Positions 23,187 to 33,164 of a stretch of DNA of 50,146 nt are shown piece by piece (the stretch's first letter is position 1; each line of letters starts with the position of its first letter). This DNA comes from Acidobacteriaceae bacterium (GTDB taxonomy: Bacteria; Acidobacteriota; Terriglobia; Terriglobales; Acidobacteriaceae). A program made the translations under genes and the position numbers. Location of the stretch: positions 101,022 through 151,167 of the forward strand of contig PLHQ01000101.1 in the NCBI GenBank assembly GCA_003138975.1, read 5' to 3'. Under the pieces are notes generated by a model. That model ran no database searches. It was not told the DNA's origin and saw only the letters and a list, made by a program, of their open reading frames with translations.

Positions 23187-25505
23187 CTACTTCTGCGGTA
23201 TCAGGGTCTTGGCTGCCCCCATATTGTCGTAGCGGTCGTAAACGCGTACGACCACCACATGCTCTGAAGAAGATCCATCTTCTTTCGCCGCTTCGGAAGT
23301 GGCTTTGAAATCGTAATTCTCGGTCTTTGCGTCGGAGAGTTGGCCAACCGGCTCGACATACTTCCAATCGCCCGCGTCGACCGAATATTCGGCGCGTTTG
23401 AGGGGAGAAAAACCATCCACTGCGCGGAACGTAACGTGAACCCCGTCGCCCTCGAGAGTGGCGGCCAGATTTTCGATTCGCGGAGGGGTTGTGTCGACCT
23501 CGAAGCGGCGGCTCTCTTTCGACGCCGTCAAGGCTTCGCCCGGCGAGTGGGAGGTCGCGTCGGAGGCGACCACCTTCACGGTGTAGCCGCCGTCGGGTAG
23601 CAGGCTGGCGTCGAAGGAATACGCTTTGTCAGTAATGTCATCTTTGAGAAGGAGCCAACGTGTCTGGCCATCGCCGCGGTAGTAGATGGAGTAAATAAGT
23701 TGGTCGTCGTTCTCGTCGTGCGCACTCCATTTCACACCGATGGAATCGCGATCATGCGAACTGGGCGGCGGAGCTTCGAAATGTGTTCCTGAAGATAGAC
23801 TCGACGAATCCGATCCCAGGCCGATGCCCGTGGTTTTGGGCTGAGGTTGATACTTTACGGCGACCTGCACGGTGACATCATCGATCTCCGGAGCGACGTT
23901 CTTGGGCAAGTAATTCAAGGCGACGCTGTCAACGTTTGGAGCTGTGTTTCCCGCGTGCAGCACGGCCTTCCACTGGGCGTAACGAGCTGCGGGAATTCCG
24001 GTCTCGTCGTTTTTGCCGAGGTCGATTTTCTTCCACGGGCTCCAGTTGCGGTCGGGATTATCTACGTTGCCACTGCGGGCGTAGAGATCCACATTGCCAA
24101 TGCCGCGGAATTCGACGCGTCCCCAGCGCGAGAAAATCTTGGCGTCGAAGACATCGCTCTCGTAGGTGCCCTCGGCCTCAGGCCCGGGACCGAGCACAAA
24201 GAGCTTTCCCAGATTACTGGTGGCAGCGTATACACCACCGCCGGGCGCTTTGGCGAAGGCGGTCACTTGCGAAGCCGCCGCTTTCAGCAGATCCGAAAAA
24301 TCATCCAGGCCGGTGATAGCAAAAATGTGGCCGCGATTTCCCGTGCCAGCCAGCAGGCGTCCCTGCGAATCAAAGGCGAGGGCGTAGACGATATCCTCGT
24401 GGGATGTCCACAGCCTGGTGGGAGAACCGTCGGGGGCTATGCGATAAATATCAGAACCGCCGCTGGCCCCGCCGCCAGGAAATGGGAACAACCCTGCTAT
24501 GGCAGGGCCGGTGGGCGCGGTAGAGATCGTCATACCGGGAACCTGTGGTGCGGCGCTTCCCGGCGGGACGCCGGACCCCATCGTCAAAAGAGCCGCGGCT
24601 AACCCCGATGAACTCGACCCGCTCCCGCTCTTTTTCTCGCCGACGGCTGCCGCATAGATGTTTCCTGCGCGATCGAGCGCCAGCGCTGTAATTTCTTTCT
24701 TGGGCGCGCTGTAGAGCACGAAACCGTCGCCCGCGGGAGAAATGCGGTAGATGAGTCCGCTGCCGTCGGAGCCGGCGATCAGGTTTTGCCGCGCATCGAA
24801 AGCCAGGACGCGAATGTGGGTTTCATCGCTCTTGAAGAATACAGAGTGCTCGCCTTTCGGCGTGACCCGGAAAATTTCCCCATGGTCGCCAGTGGCCACG
24901 TACAAGTTGCCAGACTTATCCAAAGCGAGATCCCAGATATATTTCGTGGCCGGCTCGAAATAGACGGACGAACTCCAGGAGGGATCGGCGGCGGGTTTCG
25001 CGGCGTCTTTGTCGGGAGCCGCTCCCGAAGAGAAATCAGCTTTTGCCGGCTGAGCTTTGGTGCTTGGATTGTGCTCGATTTTGTATACCTTGCCATCGGG
25101 AGCGGTGGCGGCATAGATCGCGCCTGCGGCGCCAATCTGCAGGGCTTGTACCTGGAGTTCCTTGGGCTCGAAAATAATGGTTCCTTTACCATCCGGCGTG
25201 ATGCGGTACACGCGAGCAGGCGCGCCTGCCGCTACATATACATTTCCCGCGTCGTCGGCCGCGATTGCCCAAATGTAGGTTGAAGGGGTGGCATACAGGC
25301 TCGTGAACGTGGGAGCCAGCTCCAGGCCGCCCGCGCTACGAATCGCCGCGCCGATGGCTGTACCTTTGACGAGTTCGTCAAATCTGGACTGCTCCCAGGT
25401 ACGCGTGCCTTCGGCAAACGCCGTCGAGACAAGAACGGAACCACTCAAGTCTGCAAGAAAGAAAACAGCAATAAACAAGAAGAAAAACTTTCGCGCACTC
25501 TGCAA
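23187..25505 (-). CDS. secreted beta-propeller (NHL/SMP-30-like repeat) protein
   Basis: 772 residues. Signal peptide FFFLFIAVFFLADLSGSVLV then AFAEG (about 1-33). The first ~440 residues repeat a blade pattern such as IWAIAADDAGNVYVAAG, RVYRITPDGKGTIIFEP, DLALDKSGNLYVATGDHGEI and ALAFDSQGRLLAGTGNRGHI, as in NHL or two-component-sensor-type propellers. A region near 460-560 (WSPWKKIDLGKNDETGIPAA) and Ig/FnIII-like C-terminal strands (ESRRFEVDTTPPRIENLAAT) follow. Periplasmic or exported; probably a binding or scaffold protein. No enzyme motif is seen. Confidence 0.8.
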   Translation of the reverse strand: MQSARKFFFLFIAVFFLADLSGSVLVSTAFAEGTRTWEQSRFDELVKGTAIGAAIRSAGGLELAPTFTSLYATPSTYIWAIAADDAGNVYVAAGAPARVYRITPDGKGTIIFEPKELQVQALQIGAAGAIYAATAPDGKVYKIEHNPSTKAQPAKADFSSGAAPDKDAAKPAADPSWSSSVYFEPATKYIWDLALDKSGNLYVATGDHGEIFRVTPKGEHSVFFKSDETHIRVLAFDARQNLIAGSDGSGLIYRISPAGDGFVLYSAPKKEITALALDRAGNIYAAAVGEKKSGSGSSSSGLAAALLTMGSGVPPGSAAPQVPGMTISTAPTGPAIAGLFPFPGGGASGGSDIYRIAPDGSPTRLWTSHEDIVYALAFDSQGRLLAGTGNRGHIFAITGLDDFSDLLKAAASQVTAFAKAPGGGVYAATSNLGKLFVLGPGPEAEGTYESDVFDAKIFSRWGRVEFRGIGNVDLYARSGNVDNPDRNWSPWKKIDLGKNDETGIPAARYAQWKAVLHAGNTAPNVDSVALNYLPKNVAPEIDDVTVQVAVKYQPQPKTTGIGLGSDSSSLSSGTHFEAPPPSSHDRDSIGVKWSAHDENDDQLIYSIYYRGDGQTRWLLLKDDITDKAYSFDASLLPDGGYTVKVVASDATSHSPGEALTASKESRRFEVDTTPPRIENLAATLEGDGVHVTFRAVDGFSPLKRAEYSVDAGDWKYVEPVGQLSDAKTENYDFKATSEAAKEDGSSSEHVVVVRVYDRYDNMGAAKTLIPQK

Positions 25506-25631
25506 TTTTCATACCTCTGGGCATCGTTGTGGGGAACTTTAAGGTTAACATGCCGGCGAGATCGGAAGCTGCCCGCCCCGACCAGGTGTGAGGCTCACAG
25601 AGCCTGATTTCCCGTGGTATCGTTAAATCTG

Positions 25632-26300
25632 ATGAACGCTCCGCGCCAGGAATTGCTCCAGTTGCTCGCCTACAAGTCTTTTCGCCTGGGCGAGTTCAAA
25701 TTGTCTTCCGGCGGGACCAGCGACTACTACATCGATTGCAGGACCACAACTCTTGATGCCAAGGGCGCGCGACTGACGGGCCAGGTTTTTTTCGACGAAA
25801 TCCGGCAGCATGGTTGGAAGCCGCAGGCCATCGGCGGCCTGACGATGGGAGCTGATCCCATCGTGGTGGCGGTGTCTGTGGTGAGCGGGGAACTGCAAGG
25901 TTTTCTGGTGCGTAAGGTGGAGAAGCAGCACGGGACGGGCCAGCGCATTGAAGGCTTTCGCGAGAAGGCCGCGCGGGTGGTGATCGTCGACGACGTTTGC
26001 ACTACCGGCGCTTCCACGGTGCAGGCGATCGAGACGGCGCGCGAATTTGGATTTACCGTGGTTGGAGTGATGTGTCTGGTGGAGCGTGAAGAAGCTAAGG
26101 GAAGGCCGAGTGTAGAGAAGGCCGCGGCTCCAGCGCCGTTCGTGTCGATTTTTACCGCGAGCGATGTGCGCGCGGAACACATTCTGCAAACGGACGATAC
26201 CAAGCCCGTAATCTTCGCCGTCTCGGCGGTCTGTGAAGTCTGCGGACGGCCGGCGGTGACGAACAACCCGCGGAACCTTTGCGACGCGCACAAAAATTGA
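25632..26300 (+). CDS. pyrE: orotate phosphoribosyltransferase PyrE
   Basis: Makes OMP from orotate and PRPP in UMP synthesis. 222 residues. FKLSSGGTSDYYIDCRTTTL (about 22-41), GGLTMGADPIVVAVS and the PRPP loop RVVIVDDVCTTGASTVQAIE (about 115-134) are diagnostic. The C-terminus carries an unusual extension with CEVCGRPAVTNNPRNLCDAH, a C-x2-C...C-x2-H pattern that could bind zinc. The ATG at 25632 is used; a GTG at 25614 would add six residues. 22 bp ahead of mtnA, same operon. Confidence 0.93.
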   Translation: MNAPRQELLQLLAYKSFRLGEFKLSSGGTSDYYIDCRTTTLDAKGARLTGQVFFDEIRQHGWKPQAIGGLTMGADPIVVAVSVVSGELQGFLVRKVEKQHGTGQRIEGFREKAARVVIVDDVCTTGASTVQAIETAREFGFTVVGVMCLVEREEAKGRPSVEKAAAPAPFVSIFTASDVRAEHILQTDDTKPVIFAVSAVCEVCGRPAVTNNPRNLCDAHKN

Positions 26301-26322
26301 TCCATTTTTTGATTATTAATTC

Positions 26323-27378
<1,056 letters not shown>

Positions 27379-27434
27379 CTCGAGGAAGGACTTCGGCAGC
27401 ATTTTCGGCATACAGGGGCGTGACGCCCGTCACA

Positions 27435-27454
27435 TCAAGGCGGCTAAGCCTTGA
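27435..27454. repeat. palindrome after mtnA
   Basis: TCAAGGC-GGCTAA-GCCTTGA, a perfect 7-bp stem, preceded by a smaller one (GGGCG-TGA-CGCCC at 27417-27429). The next TTTT lies about 10 nt away, so it is at best a weak terminator; it resembles the dispersed palindromes elsewhere. Confidence 0.45.
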
Positions 27455-27616
27455 GTACAGTTTTCGGTAGATAGTCCTCGGGAACCGAGAGGTTGGCAAC
27501 CCGCTAGCATCTAAATATCCTTATGGTTCGAATGTGCCATGTGGAGCGGGGAGCCTGGTGTGAGAAGATGGCCCATTCTACTGTTCCTGCCGCAGGTCGA
27601 CGAAGGGTGGGACAGG

Positions 27617-28363
27617 ATGGACCCAAGCGGGGGCCGAGTGCATCTAACGAGACAAGTAGCGGAGGAAGAACCGCTGCTTCGGGTTTGCGGATTGAAGAAG
27701 GTTTTCCGGTCCGGCGAATCGGACTTGGTGCTCTTTGAGAATTTGTCGTTTGAGGTGAAGCGAGGCGAGATGCTCGCGATTGTGGGCGAGTCGGGAGCCG
27801 GGAAGAGTACCTTGTTGCACATCCTCAGCGCTCTTGATCATGCTTCCGCGGGTGACGTATACTGCGCGCAATTGAAGCTGAATGCGTTGTCAGCAGACGA
27901 ATCGGCGGAGTTTCGCAATCGCCAGGTAGGCTTTGTCTGGCAATCTCATTATCTGCTGCCGGAATTCACGGCGGCGGAAAACGTGGCCATGCCTCTGCTG
28001 GTGGGCGGTCGTAGCTGGGCAGAGGCAGCGCCGGAAGCTTCACGCTGGCTGCGTGAGGTCGGGTTACAGCAACGCGGGCATCACCGTGCGGGAGAGCTTT
28101 CGGGCGGGGAGCAACAGCGGGTAGCTCTGGCGCGGGCGCTCATTGCCGGTCCGAGGTTGTTGCTGGCGGATGAGCCAACCGGGGACCTTGACGGACAGAC
28201 GGCGGAAGCGGTTTTCAAATTGATTGCGCGATTACATCGCGAGCACCAACTCACCTCCCTCATTGCAACACACAGCTTTTCGTTCGCACGACGCTGTCAC
28301 CGGGTGTTACGGCTGAAGCAGGGGCGCGTCGAGGAAATCAGGCCGGAGTCGCTGCCCGTTTAG
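27617..28363 (+). CDS. LolD-like ABC transporter ATP-binding protein
   Basis: 248-residue ATPase for a Lol/MacB-type transporter. Walker A GESGAGKST, Q-loop region VGFVWQSHYLLPEFTAAENV (closely LolD-like), signature LSGGEQQRVALARAL, Walker B LLLADEPTGDLD and the switch His in IATHSFSF are all present. Start uncertain: ATG 27617 (MDPSGGRV) gives a normal size, while the frame is open to 27539. Its permease partner is probably the LolC/E gene at 19479-20816, on the other strand, so the usual permease-ATPase operon is split here (inference). Confidence 0.9.
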   Translation: MDPSGGRVHLTRQVAEEEPLLRVCGLKKVFRSGESDLVLFENLSFEVKRGEMLAIVGESGAGKSTLLHILSALDHASAGDVYCAQLKLNALSADESAEFRNRQVGFVWQSHYLLPEFTAAENVAMPLLVGGRSWAEAAPEASRWLREVGLQQRGHHRAGELSGGEQQRVALARALIAGPRLLLADEPTGDLDGQTAEAVFKLIARLHREHQLTSLIATHSFSFARRCHRVLRLKQGRVEEIRPESLPV

Positions 28364-28455
28364 TGGTGAGAACGAGCGAGTGAAAGATTAGTAAGACAAA
28401 GTGCAAGAAATTGGACTGGCTGGAAGGCGTAAGGGAGATTTCAAAAGGTTCCTTC

Positions 28456-28483
28456 GGTAACATTATGGTAACGTTTCGGTAAT
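28456..28483 (+). promoter_or_regulatory. three 11-bp-phased GGTAAC/T boxes before clpC
   Basis: GGTAAC at 28456-28461, GGTAAC at 28467-28472 and GGTAAT at 28478-28483, each exactly 11 bp from the next, hence on one face of the helix. The last abuts the predicted -35. The layout is that of tandem direct repeats bound by OmpR/PhoB-type response regulators, which also use ~11-bp spacing; the regulator is unknown. Confidence 0.55.
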
Positions 28484-28512
28484 TGGGTTGGATGGCTGTT
28501 TAATTGCATAAT
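28484..28512 (+). promoter_or_regulatory. predicted clpC promoter
   Basis: TTGGGT (28484-28489), 17-bp spacer, CATAAT (28507-28512). This predicts an mRNA start near 28519 and a leader of about 108 nt before the clpC ATG. Confidence 0.45.
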
Positions 28513-28626
28513 GAGCTAGTGATGCGGATCAGGACGCAAGACATGAACGACATCGGGCCAGGGTTTAGGTAGGTCGAGCGGGAGGTCGTGCCTTCTCGAT
28601 CAGAGGGGTTCGGGGGGAAGGGCATT

Positions 28627-31074
28627 ATGTTTGAACGTTATACGGAGAAAGCCAGGCGCGTGATCTTCTTCGCGCGCTACGAAGCAAGCCAGTTCGGGTC
28701 TCCTTATATAGAGACCGAGCACCTGCTGCTGGGGCTCCTGCGCGAAGATAAAGCCCTGACTAATCGATTCCTGCGCTCGCACGCCTCGGTTGAGTCTATC
28801 CGCAAGCAGATTGAGGGTCACACCACGATTCGGGAAAAGGTCTCGACGTCGGTGGACCTGCCTTTGAGCAACGAGTGCAAGCGCGTGCTGGCCTATGCCG
28901 CGGAAGAAGCGGAACGGCTGTCTCACAGGCACATCGGAACCGAACATCTTCTATTGGGATTGCTGCGGGAAGAGAAGTGCTTTGCCGCTGAGATTCTGCA
29001 CGAGCGCGGGCTACGGCTATCGACCATCCGTGAGGAATTGGCGCGTACCAGCCAGGAAAAAGCGCAGCCGCAACGGCAGCGGGAATCTTCGCTACTGAGT
29101 GAGTTTTCGCGCGATTTGACCCAGGCGGCTATGGACAGCCAGCTTGATCCGCTGGTGGGCCGCGATGGAGAGTTGGAGCGCGTGGTCCAGATTCTGTGCC
29201 GGCGTACCAAGAACAATCCAGTGCTGATTGGCGAGCCGGGCGTGGGCAAGACGGCTATCGTCGAAGGACTGGCGCAGCGGATTGCCGATGGAGAAGTTCC
29301 GTCATTTCTGGCGGATAAGCGAATTCTGGCGCTTGATCTTTCCTTGATTGTTGCCGGAACAAAATATCGAGGACAGTTCGAAGAGCGCCTGAAGACCATC
29401 ATGAAAGAATTGATGGAGTCGCAGAACTCCATCATCTTTATTGACGAGCTGCATACTCTGGTAGGCGCGGGATCCGCGGAAGGATCGCTCGATGCGGCGA
29501 ACATTCTGAAGCCGGCATTGTCGCGCGGCGAGATTCAGTGCATCGGCGCAACTACTCCGGGCGAATACCGCAAGTCCATCGAGAAGGACCGGTCGCTGGA
29601 GCGGCGTTTCCAGGCGGTGAAGGTTCCTCCGCCGAATGAGGCGGATGCGGTGAAGGTGCTGTTTGGCATCAAGGACCGGTATGAGAAGTTCCACGCCGTC
29701 ACCTATACCGACGACGCCATCAACTTCGCCGTGTCGCACTCGAACCGTTACATTCCGGATCGGTTCCTGCCGGACAAGGCCATCGACTTGGTAGATGAAG
29801 CTGGTGCGCGGGTGAAGCTGCGTCAGACCTCGCAGCCCGAGGAGATCACCGAGGTCCAGAAGCGGATCAAGTTCATCGTGCACCGCATGGAGAACGCGAT
29901 CGCGAACCATGAGTTCGAGAAGGCCCGTTTCTACTCGGACGAAGAACGCAAGGAGCGCGAGAATCTGCGCGCGCTGCGCGAGAAATATCATTTGGATGAG
30001 TCTTCAACGGGGGTTGTGGGCCGCGAGGACATCGAAGATGTGGTTTCGCGCTGGACAGGCGTTCCCATCACTTCGATCAAAGAAGAAGAGACGCAGAAGC
30101 TGCTGCGCATCGAAGAAGAGCTGCACAAGCGGATCATTTCTCAGGATAAGTCGATCAGCGCGCTGGCCCGGGCGATCCGGCGTTCGCGCGCAGGGTTGAA
30201 GAGTCCAAACCGTCCGATTGGCTCGTTCTTATTCCTCGGCCCGACGGGCGTGGGCAAAACGGAAGTCGCACGCACGCTGGCCCAATTCATGTTCGGCACG
30301 GAAAAAGCTTTGGTTCGCTTCGACATGTCGGAGTTCATGGAGAAGCATTCGGTGTCGAAGCTGATCGGCTCGCCTCCGGGATACGTTGGCTACGAAGAGG
30401 GCGGCCAGCTTACCGAGCGCGTGAAACGGGCACCGTATTCAGTGGTGCTGCTGGATGAAATCGAGAAGGCGCATCCGGATGTGTTCAACATCCTGTTGCA
30501 GGTTTTTGAAGATGGCCAGCTTACCGATGGTTTGGGCAATACGGTCGACTTCAAGAACACGATCCTCATCATGACCTCGAACATCGGGGCGCGGCACCTG
30601 CAGAAGCGCGAGGGGTTTGGCTTCCAGTCGACTGCGGAAGATCAGGTTTCGGGCAAGGTTGAAGAGTTGGTGAAGGGTGAAGTTAAACGCACCTTCAATC
30701 CAGAATTCCTGAACCGGCTGGATGAGATTATTCTGTTCCTGGCTCTGAGCGAAGCCGACCTGATCCAGATTCTGGAACTTATGGTTACGCAACTCAACCA
30801 GAACCTGGCGCAGAAGGCGATCACGGTCACGGTGGCCGATGAAGCCAAGAAGTGGATCCTCAACCAAACCCTGACGGACCGCTCCTATGGAGCACGACCG
30901 CTGCGCAGAGCGTTGCAGAAGTACATTGAAGACCCGCTGTCGGAAGCGCTGATTCAGGGAACGATTACCACGCGTCCGGCATTTATCGAGGTCTTCCTGG
31001 AAGATAACAAGCTGTTCTACCGTCCGGTGGATGCGGAAAAGACCGAGGGTGTGCTGCTGTACGAGAATAGCTAA
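28627..31074 (+). CDS. clpC: ATP-dependent Clp protease ATPase subunit ClpC
   Basis: Hexameric AAA+ unfoldase that feeds proteins to ClpP. 815 residues: double Clp N-domain (about 1-145, with twin [11 protein letters not shown] repeats), AAA1 with GEPGVGKT at 202-209, a middle domain near 418-455 ([20 protein letters not shown], the UVR-like helix pair of ClpC), AAA2 with GPTGVGKT near 538 and the C-terminal D2-small domain ([20 protein letters not shown]). The start ATG 28627 ([20 protein letters not shown]) has GGGGGAAGGG just upstream; an upstream in-frame GTG at 28588 is less likely. Followed by a terminator. Confidence 0.96.
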   Translation: MFERYTEKARRVIFFARYEASQFGSPYIETEHLLLGLLREDKALTNRFLRSHASVESIRKQIEGHTTIREKVSTSVDLPLSNECKRVLAYAAEEAERLSHRHIGTEHLLLGLLREEKCFAAEILHERGLRLSTIREELARTSQEKAQPQRQRESSLLSEFSRDLTQAAMDSQLDPLVGRDGELERVVQILCRRTKNNPVLIGEPGVGKTAIVEGLAQRIADGEVPSFLADKRILALDLSLIVAGTKYRGQFEERLKTIMKELMESQNSIIFIDELHTLVGAGSAEGSLDAANILKPALSRGEIQCIGATTPGEYRKSIEKDRSLERRFQAVKVPPPNEADAVKVLFGIKDRYEKFHAVTYTDDAINFAVSHSNRYIPDRFLPDKAIDLVDEAGARVKLRQTSQPEEITEVQKRIKFIVHRMENAIANHEFEKARFYSDEERKERENLRALREKYHLDESSTGVVGREDIEDVVSRWTGVPITSIKEEETQKLLRIEEELHKRIISQDKSISALARAIRRSRAGLKSPNRPIGSFLFLGPTGVGKTEVARTLAQFMFGTEKALVRFDMSEFMEKHSVSKLIGSPPGYVGYEEGGQLTERVKRAPYSVVLLDEIEKAHPDVFNILLQVFEDGQLTDGLGNTVDFKNTILIMTSNIGARHLQKREGFGFQSTAEDQVSGKVEELVKGEVKRTFNPEFLNRLDEIILFLALSEADLIQILELMVTQLNQNLAQKAITVTVADEAKKWILNQTLTDRSYGARPLRRALQKYIEDPLSEALIQGTITTRPAFIEVFLEDNKLFYRPVDAEKTEGVLLYENS

Positions 31075-31093
31075 AGGTTACTTATCAGCCTCA

Positions 31094-31126
31094 AGCCGTC
31101 AGCGCCAGCTGGCGGCTTTTGCTTTG
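31094..31126 (+). terminator. rho-independent terminator after clpC
   Basis: AGCCGTCAGC / GCTGGCGGCT (31094-31103 with 31108-31117, one G-T pair), loop GCCA, then TTTTGCTTT. Confidence 0.8.
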
Positions 31127-31261
31127 CCGGGATGGATGAGTACAAACCTAATCGCAGAGGACGCGGAGAGAATCCACGGCGGCGGCGGAAAACTTCTTTT
31201 TGCGACCACTTCGGCTCCGAACGAATCTGGATATGCGATGCACGTCAATCGGGGGCACACC

Positions 31262-31621
31262 ATGGATAAGGTTAATCTTGCTGAGAAGTTTGCGAAGATT
31301 CCGGAATACTACAAGCCTCACATTGCCGGCGAGCTTAACGGGCAGCAAGTGAAGCTGGTGAAGACTAAGGGCGAGTTCGTGTTTCATCATCACGACAATG
31401 AAGATGAGATGTTCCTGGTGGTGAAGGGCCGCTTCCGCATGGAATTTATTGACCGGCAGGAGTGGATCGAGGAAGGTGAGTTTATTGTCGTACCGCGCGG
31501 AGTAGAGCACCGTCCGGTCGCGGAAGAAGAATGTTGGATTCTGCTGTTTGAACCAGCTTCGACGCTGAACACAGGAAATATCGTCAACGAGCGCACGGTA
31601 ACACATCTGGAACACGTGTAG
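31262..31621 (+). CDS. cupin-domain protein
   Basis: 119-residue single cupin barrel. Motif 1 FHHHDNEDEMFLVVKGRFRM (two His, Glu, metal site) and motif 2 IVVPRGVEHRPVAEEECWIL (His) suggest a metal-binding small-molecule enzyme or sensor; substrate unknown. ATG 31262 has GGGGG 8 nt upstream; ATG 31238 in the same frame is possible. The 31127-31237 stretch contains a CGCAGAGGACGCGGAGAG repeat and no gene. Confidence 0.85.
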   Translation: MDKVNLAEKFAKIPEYYKPHIAGELNGQQVKLVKTKGEFVFHHHDNEDEMFLVVKGRFRMEFIDRQEWIEEGEFIVVPRGVEHRPVAEEECWILLFEPASTLNTGNIVNERTVTHLEHV

Positions 31622-31678
31622 CATACACATCAAGCACACGTAGCAATATACGTATCTACCAAGATTCAACTGAGGTCT

Positions 31679-31936
31679 ATGGAACTTATCCTTTACTCTT
31701 CAGCCTGGTGTCCTGATTGCCGCGAGGCCAAACGCTTTCTGGCCAAACACAATATCCCCTATAAAGAGGTTGACATCGAGACCACGCCGGGGGCTGTGGA
31801 TGAAATCGTCAAGCACACCGGCAAGCGCGCCGTCCCTCAATTCGTGATCGACGGCGAGTGGGTGCAGCCGTATGTTCCGGGAGAAGGTTTTCTCTACGAC
31901 AAAATGGCGAAGCGGCTGGGCGTCGGGAAGCCTTAG
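31679..31936 (+). CDS. glutaredoxin family protein
   Basis: 85 residues, thioredoxin fold of Grx size. Redox motif SAWCPDCREAKRFL (CPDC at about 11-14), cis-Pro region GKRAVPQFVIDGEW and a C-terminal helix. Reduces disulfides with glutathione or a related thiol in the cytoplasm. GAGG lies 5 nt before the ATG. It lies 58 bp behind the cupin gene, same strand, perhaps one transcript. Confidence 0.9.
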   Translation: MELILYSSAWCPDCREAKRFLAKHNIPYKEVDIETTPGAVDEIVKHTGKRAVPQFVIDGEWVQPYVPGEGFLYDKMAKRLGVGKP

Positions 31937-32122
31937 CCTGCTTCTGTTAGCTGGCCGCGCCGAGCTGCCATTCTCACTACACTTTCGATATCCCCTGTAC
32001 ATCATCTTCCGTACCGTGGAAAAGCCCTGCCGGACAAGGCAATATGACCACTCCCCGGCTTTCAGCACGGGTGCGCCTTCCCCTGGCGCCAGGGCTGGAG
32101 AAACGGGCGGTGTTCCAAAGTC

Positions 32123-33085
32123 ATGTCCGAACCGGAACTTCCACAGGGATCAAACGAAGTTACTGAGAGCTGGCAGCAGACGGTGCAGGCCGTGCTGGGC
32201 CTTGTGCTGTTGATCGGCGCGGTGGCCATGTTCCATTACTACGCTCCCGCCACGGCGCAGGGTCCGCAGCCGGACGATCTGCAGAAGCAGGTGCATGCGC
32301 TGACCCAACAGGTGGCGGAACTCGAGAAAGAGCAGGCGATGCCGGCGTTAGTACTCAACCGGTACCGGAATTCCATCGGCTACATTTACGGCGTATATCA
32401 GGTTGGATTCGCGAACCAGCCGGCCGCGATTCGGGCGCGTGTGTCTGGCACTGGATTTCTGGTGGGTGACGGACTGCTCGCCACCAACCGGCACGTGGCT
32501 GAACCATGGTTTGGCGATAGCGAGGCGGAAGGACTGATGCATCGTGGTGCAACGGCCATGCTGGAAAGTCTGGTCGTGTTCTTTCCAGGTTCGGCGACGC
32601 CTGTCAGCTTAATCCCGGGAGCAGTTTCTCCCGTAGGCGATCTGGCCGTGCTAAAGATCGAAGATAAAAATGCGATTCGCGGACTTGCGGTGCTGCCGCT
32701 GGCAAAAGGCAACGCTTTGCCAGGCGAACTCGTGACGGTGATCGGCTATCCGATGGGGATTGCGGGAATGGTGGCCAAGTCGCCGAGCGGAATTTATCAG
32801 CGGCTGGCGTACCGGCATAACGACATCACGGCTGCGAGTGAGCTGGCGGCGCTGTCGCTGATTCGTCCTTCGACTACATGCGGGCATCTGGGCGACGTGG
32901 TGGGCGACAAGCTGATCTACGATGCTCCGACGGCGCATGGAGGCAGCGGGGGTCCGGTATTCAACTCCAACGCGGAAGTGATTGGAGTGAATTCAGCTTA
33001 TATTGATGGATTTTCCGGTGGCACGCTGGGATTTTCCGTGGACGCCTTGCGGCCGCTGATCGCGGAAGTGGAGAAGCGACCGTAG
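32123..33085 (+). CDS. membrane-anchored trypsin-like serine protease (HtrA-like, no PDZ)
   Basis: 320 residues. One N-terminal transmembrane helix (VQAVLGLVLLIGAVAMFHYY, about 21-40), a coiled-coil stretch (DDLQKQVHALTQQVAELEKE), then a chymotrypsin fold with the triad: His in LLATNRHVAEPW, Asp in SPVGDLAVLKIE, Ser in HGGSGGPVFNSNAEVIGVNS. No PDZ domain follows, unlike DegP/DegS. Expected to act on the periplasmic face of the inner membrane; target unknown. Ends at a strong terminator. Confidence 0.88.
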   Translation: MSEPELPQGSNEVTESWQQTVQAVLGLVLLIGAVAMFHYYAPATAQGPQPDDLQKQVHALTQQVAELEKEQAMPALVLNRYRNSIGYIYGVYQVGFANQPAAIRARVSGTGFLVGDGLLATNRHVAEPWFGDSEAEGLMHRGATAMLESLVVFFPGSATPVSLIPGAVSPVGDLAVLKIEDKNAIRGLAVLPLAKGNALPGELVTVIGYPMGIAGMVAKSPSGIYQRLAYRHNDITAASELAALSLIRPSTTCGHLGDVVGDKLIYDAPTAHGGSGGPVFNSNAEVIGVNSAYIDGFSGGTLGFSVDALRPLIAEVEKRP

Positions 33086-33118
33086 ATTTGGCGTAGAGAT
33101 TTAACAATCTGATTGAGA

Positions 33119-33151
33119 AAAGCCGGGAAGCTTAGCTTCCCGGCTTTCGTA
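33119..33151. terminator. bidirectional terminator
   Basis: Perfect 13-bp stem AAAGCCGGGAAGC / GCTTCCCGGCTTT (33119-33131 with 33135-33147), loop TTA. The T and A ends flanking the stem let it serve both the protease (+) and the TonB receptor (-). Confidence 0.9.
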
Positions 33152-33164
33152 TTTTAGCCGCGGA

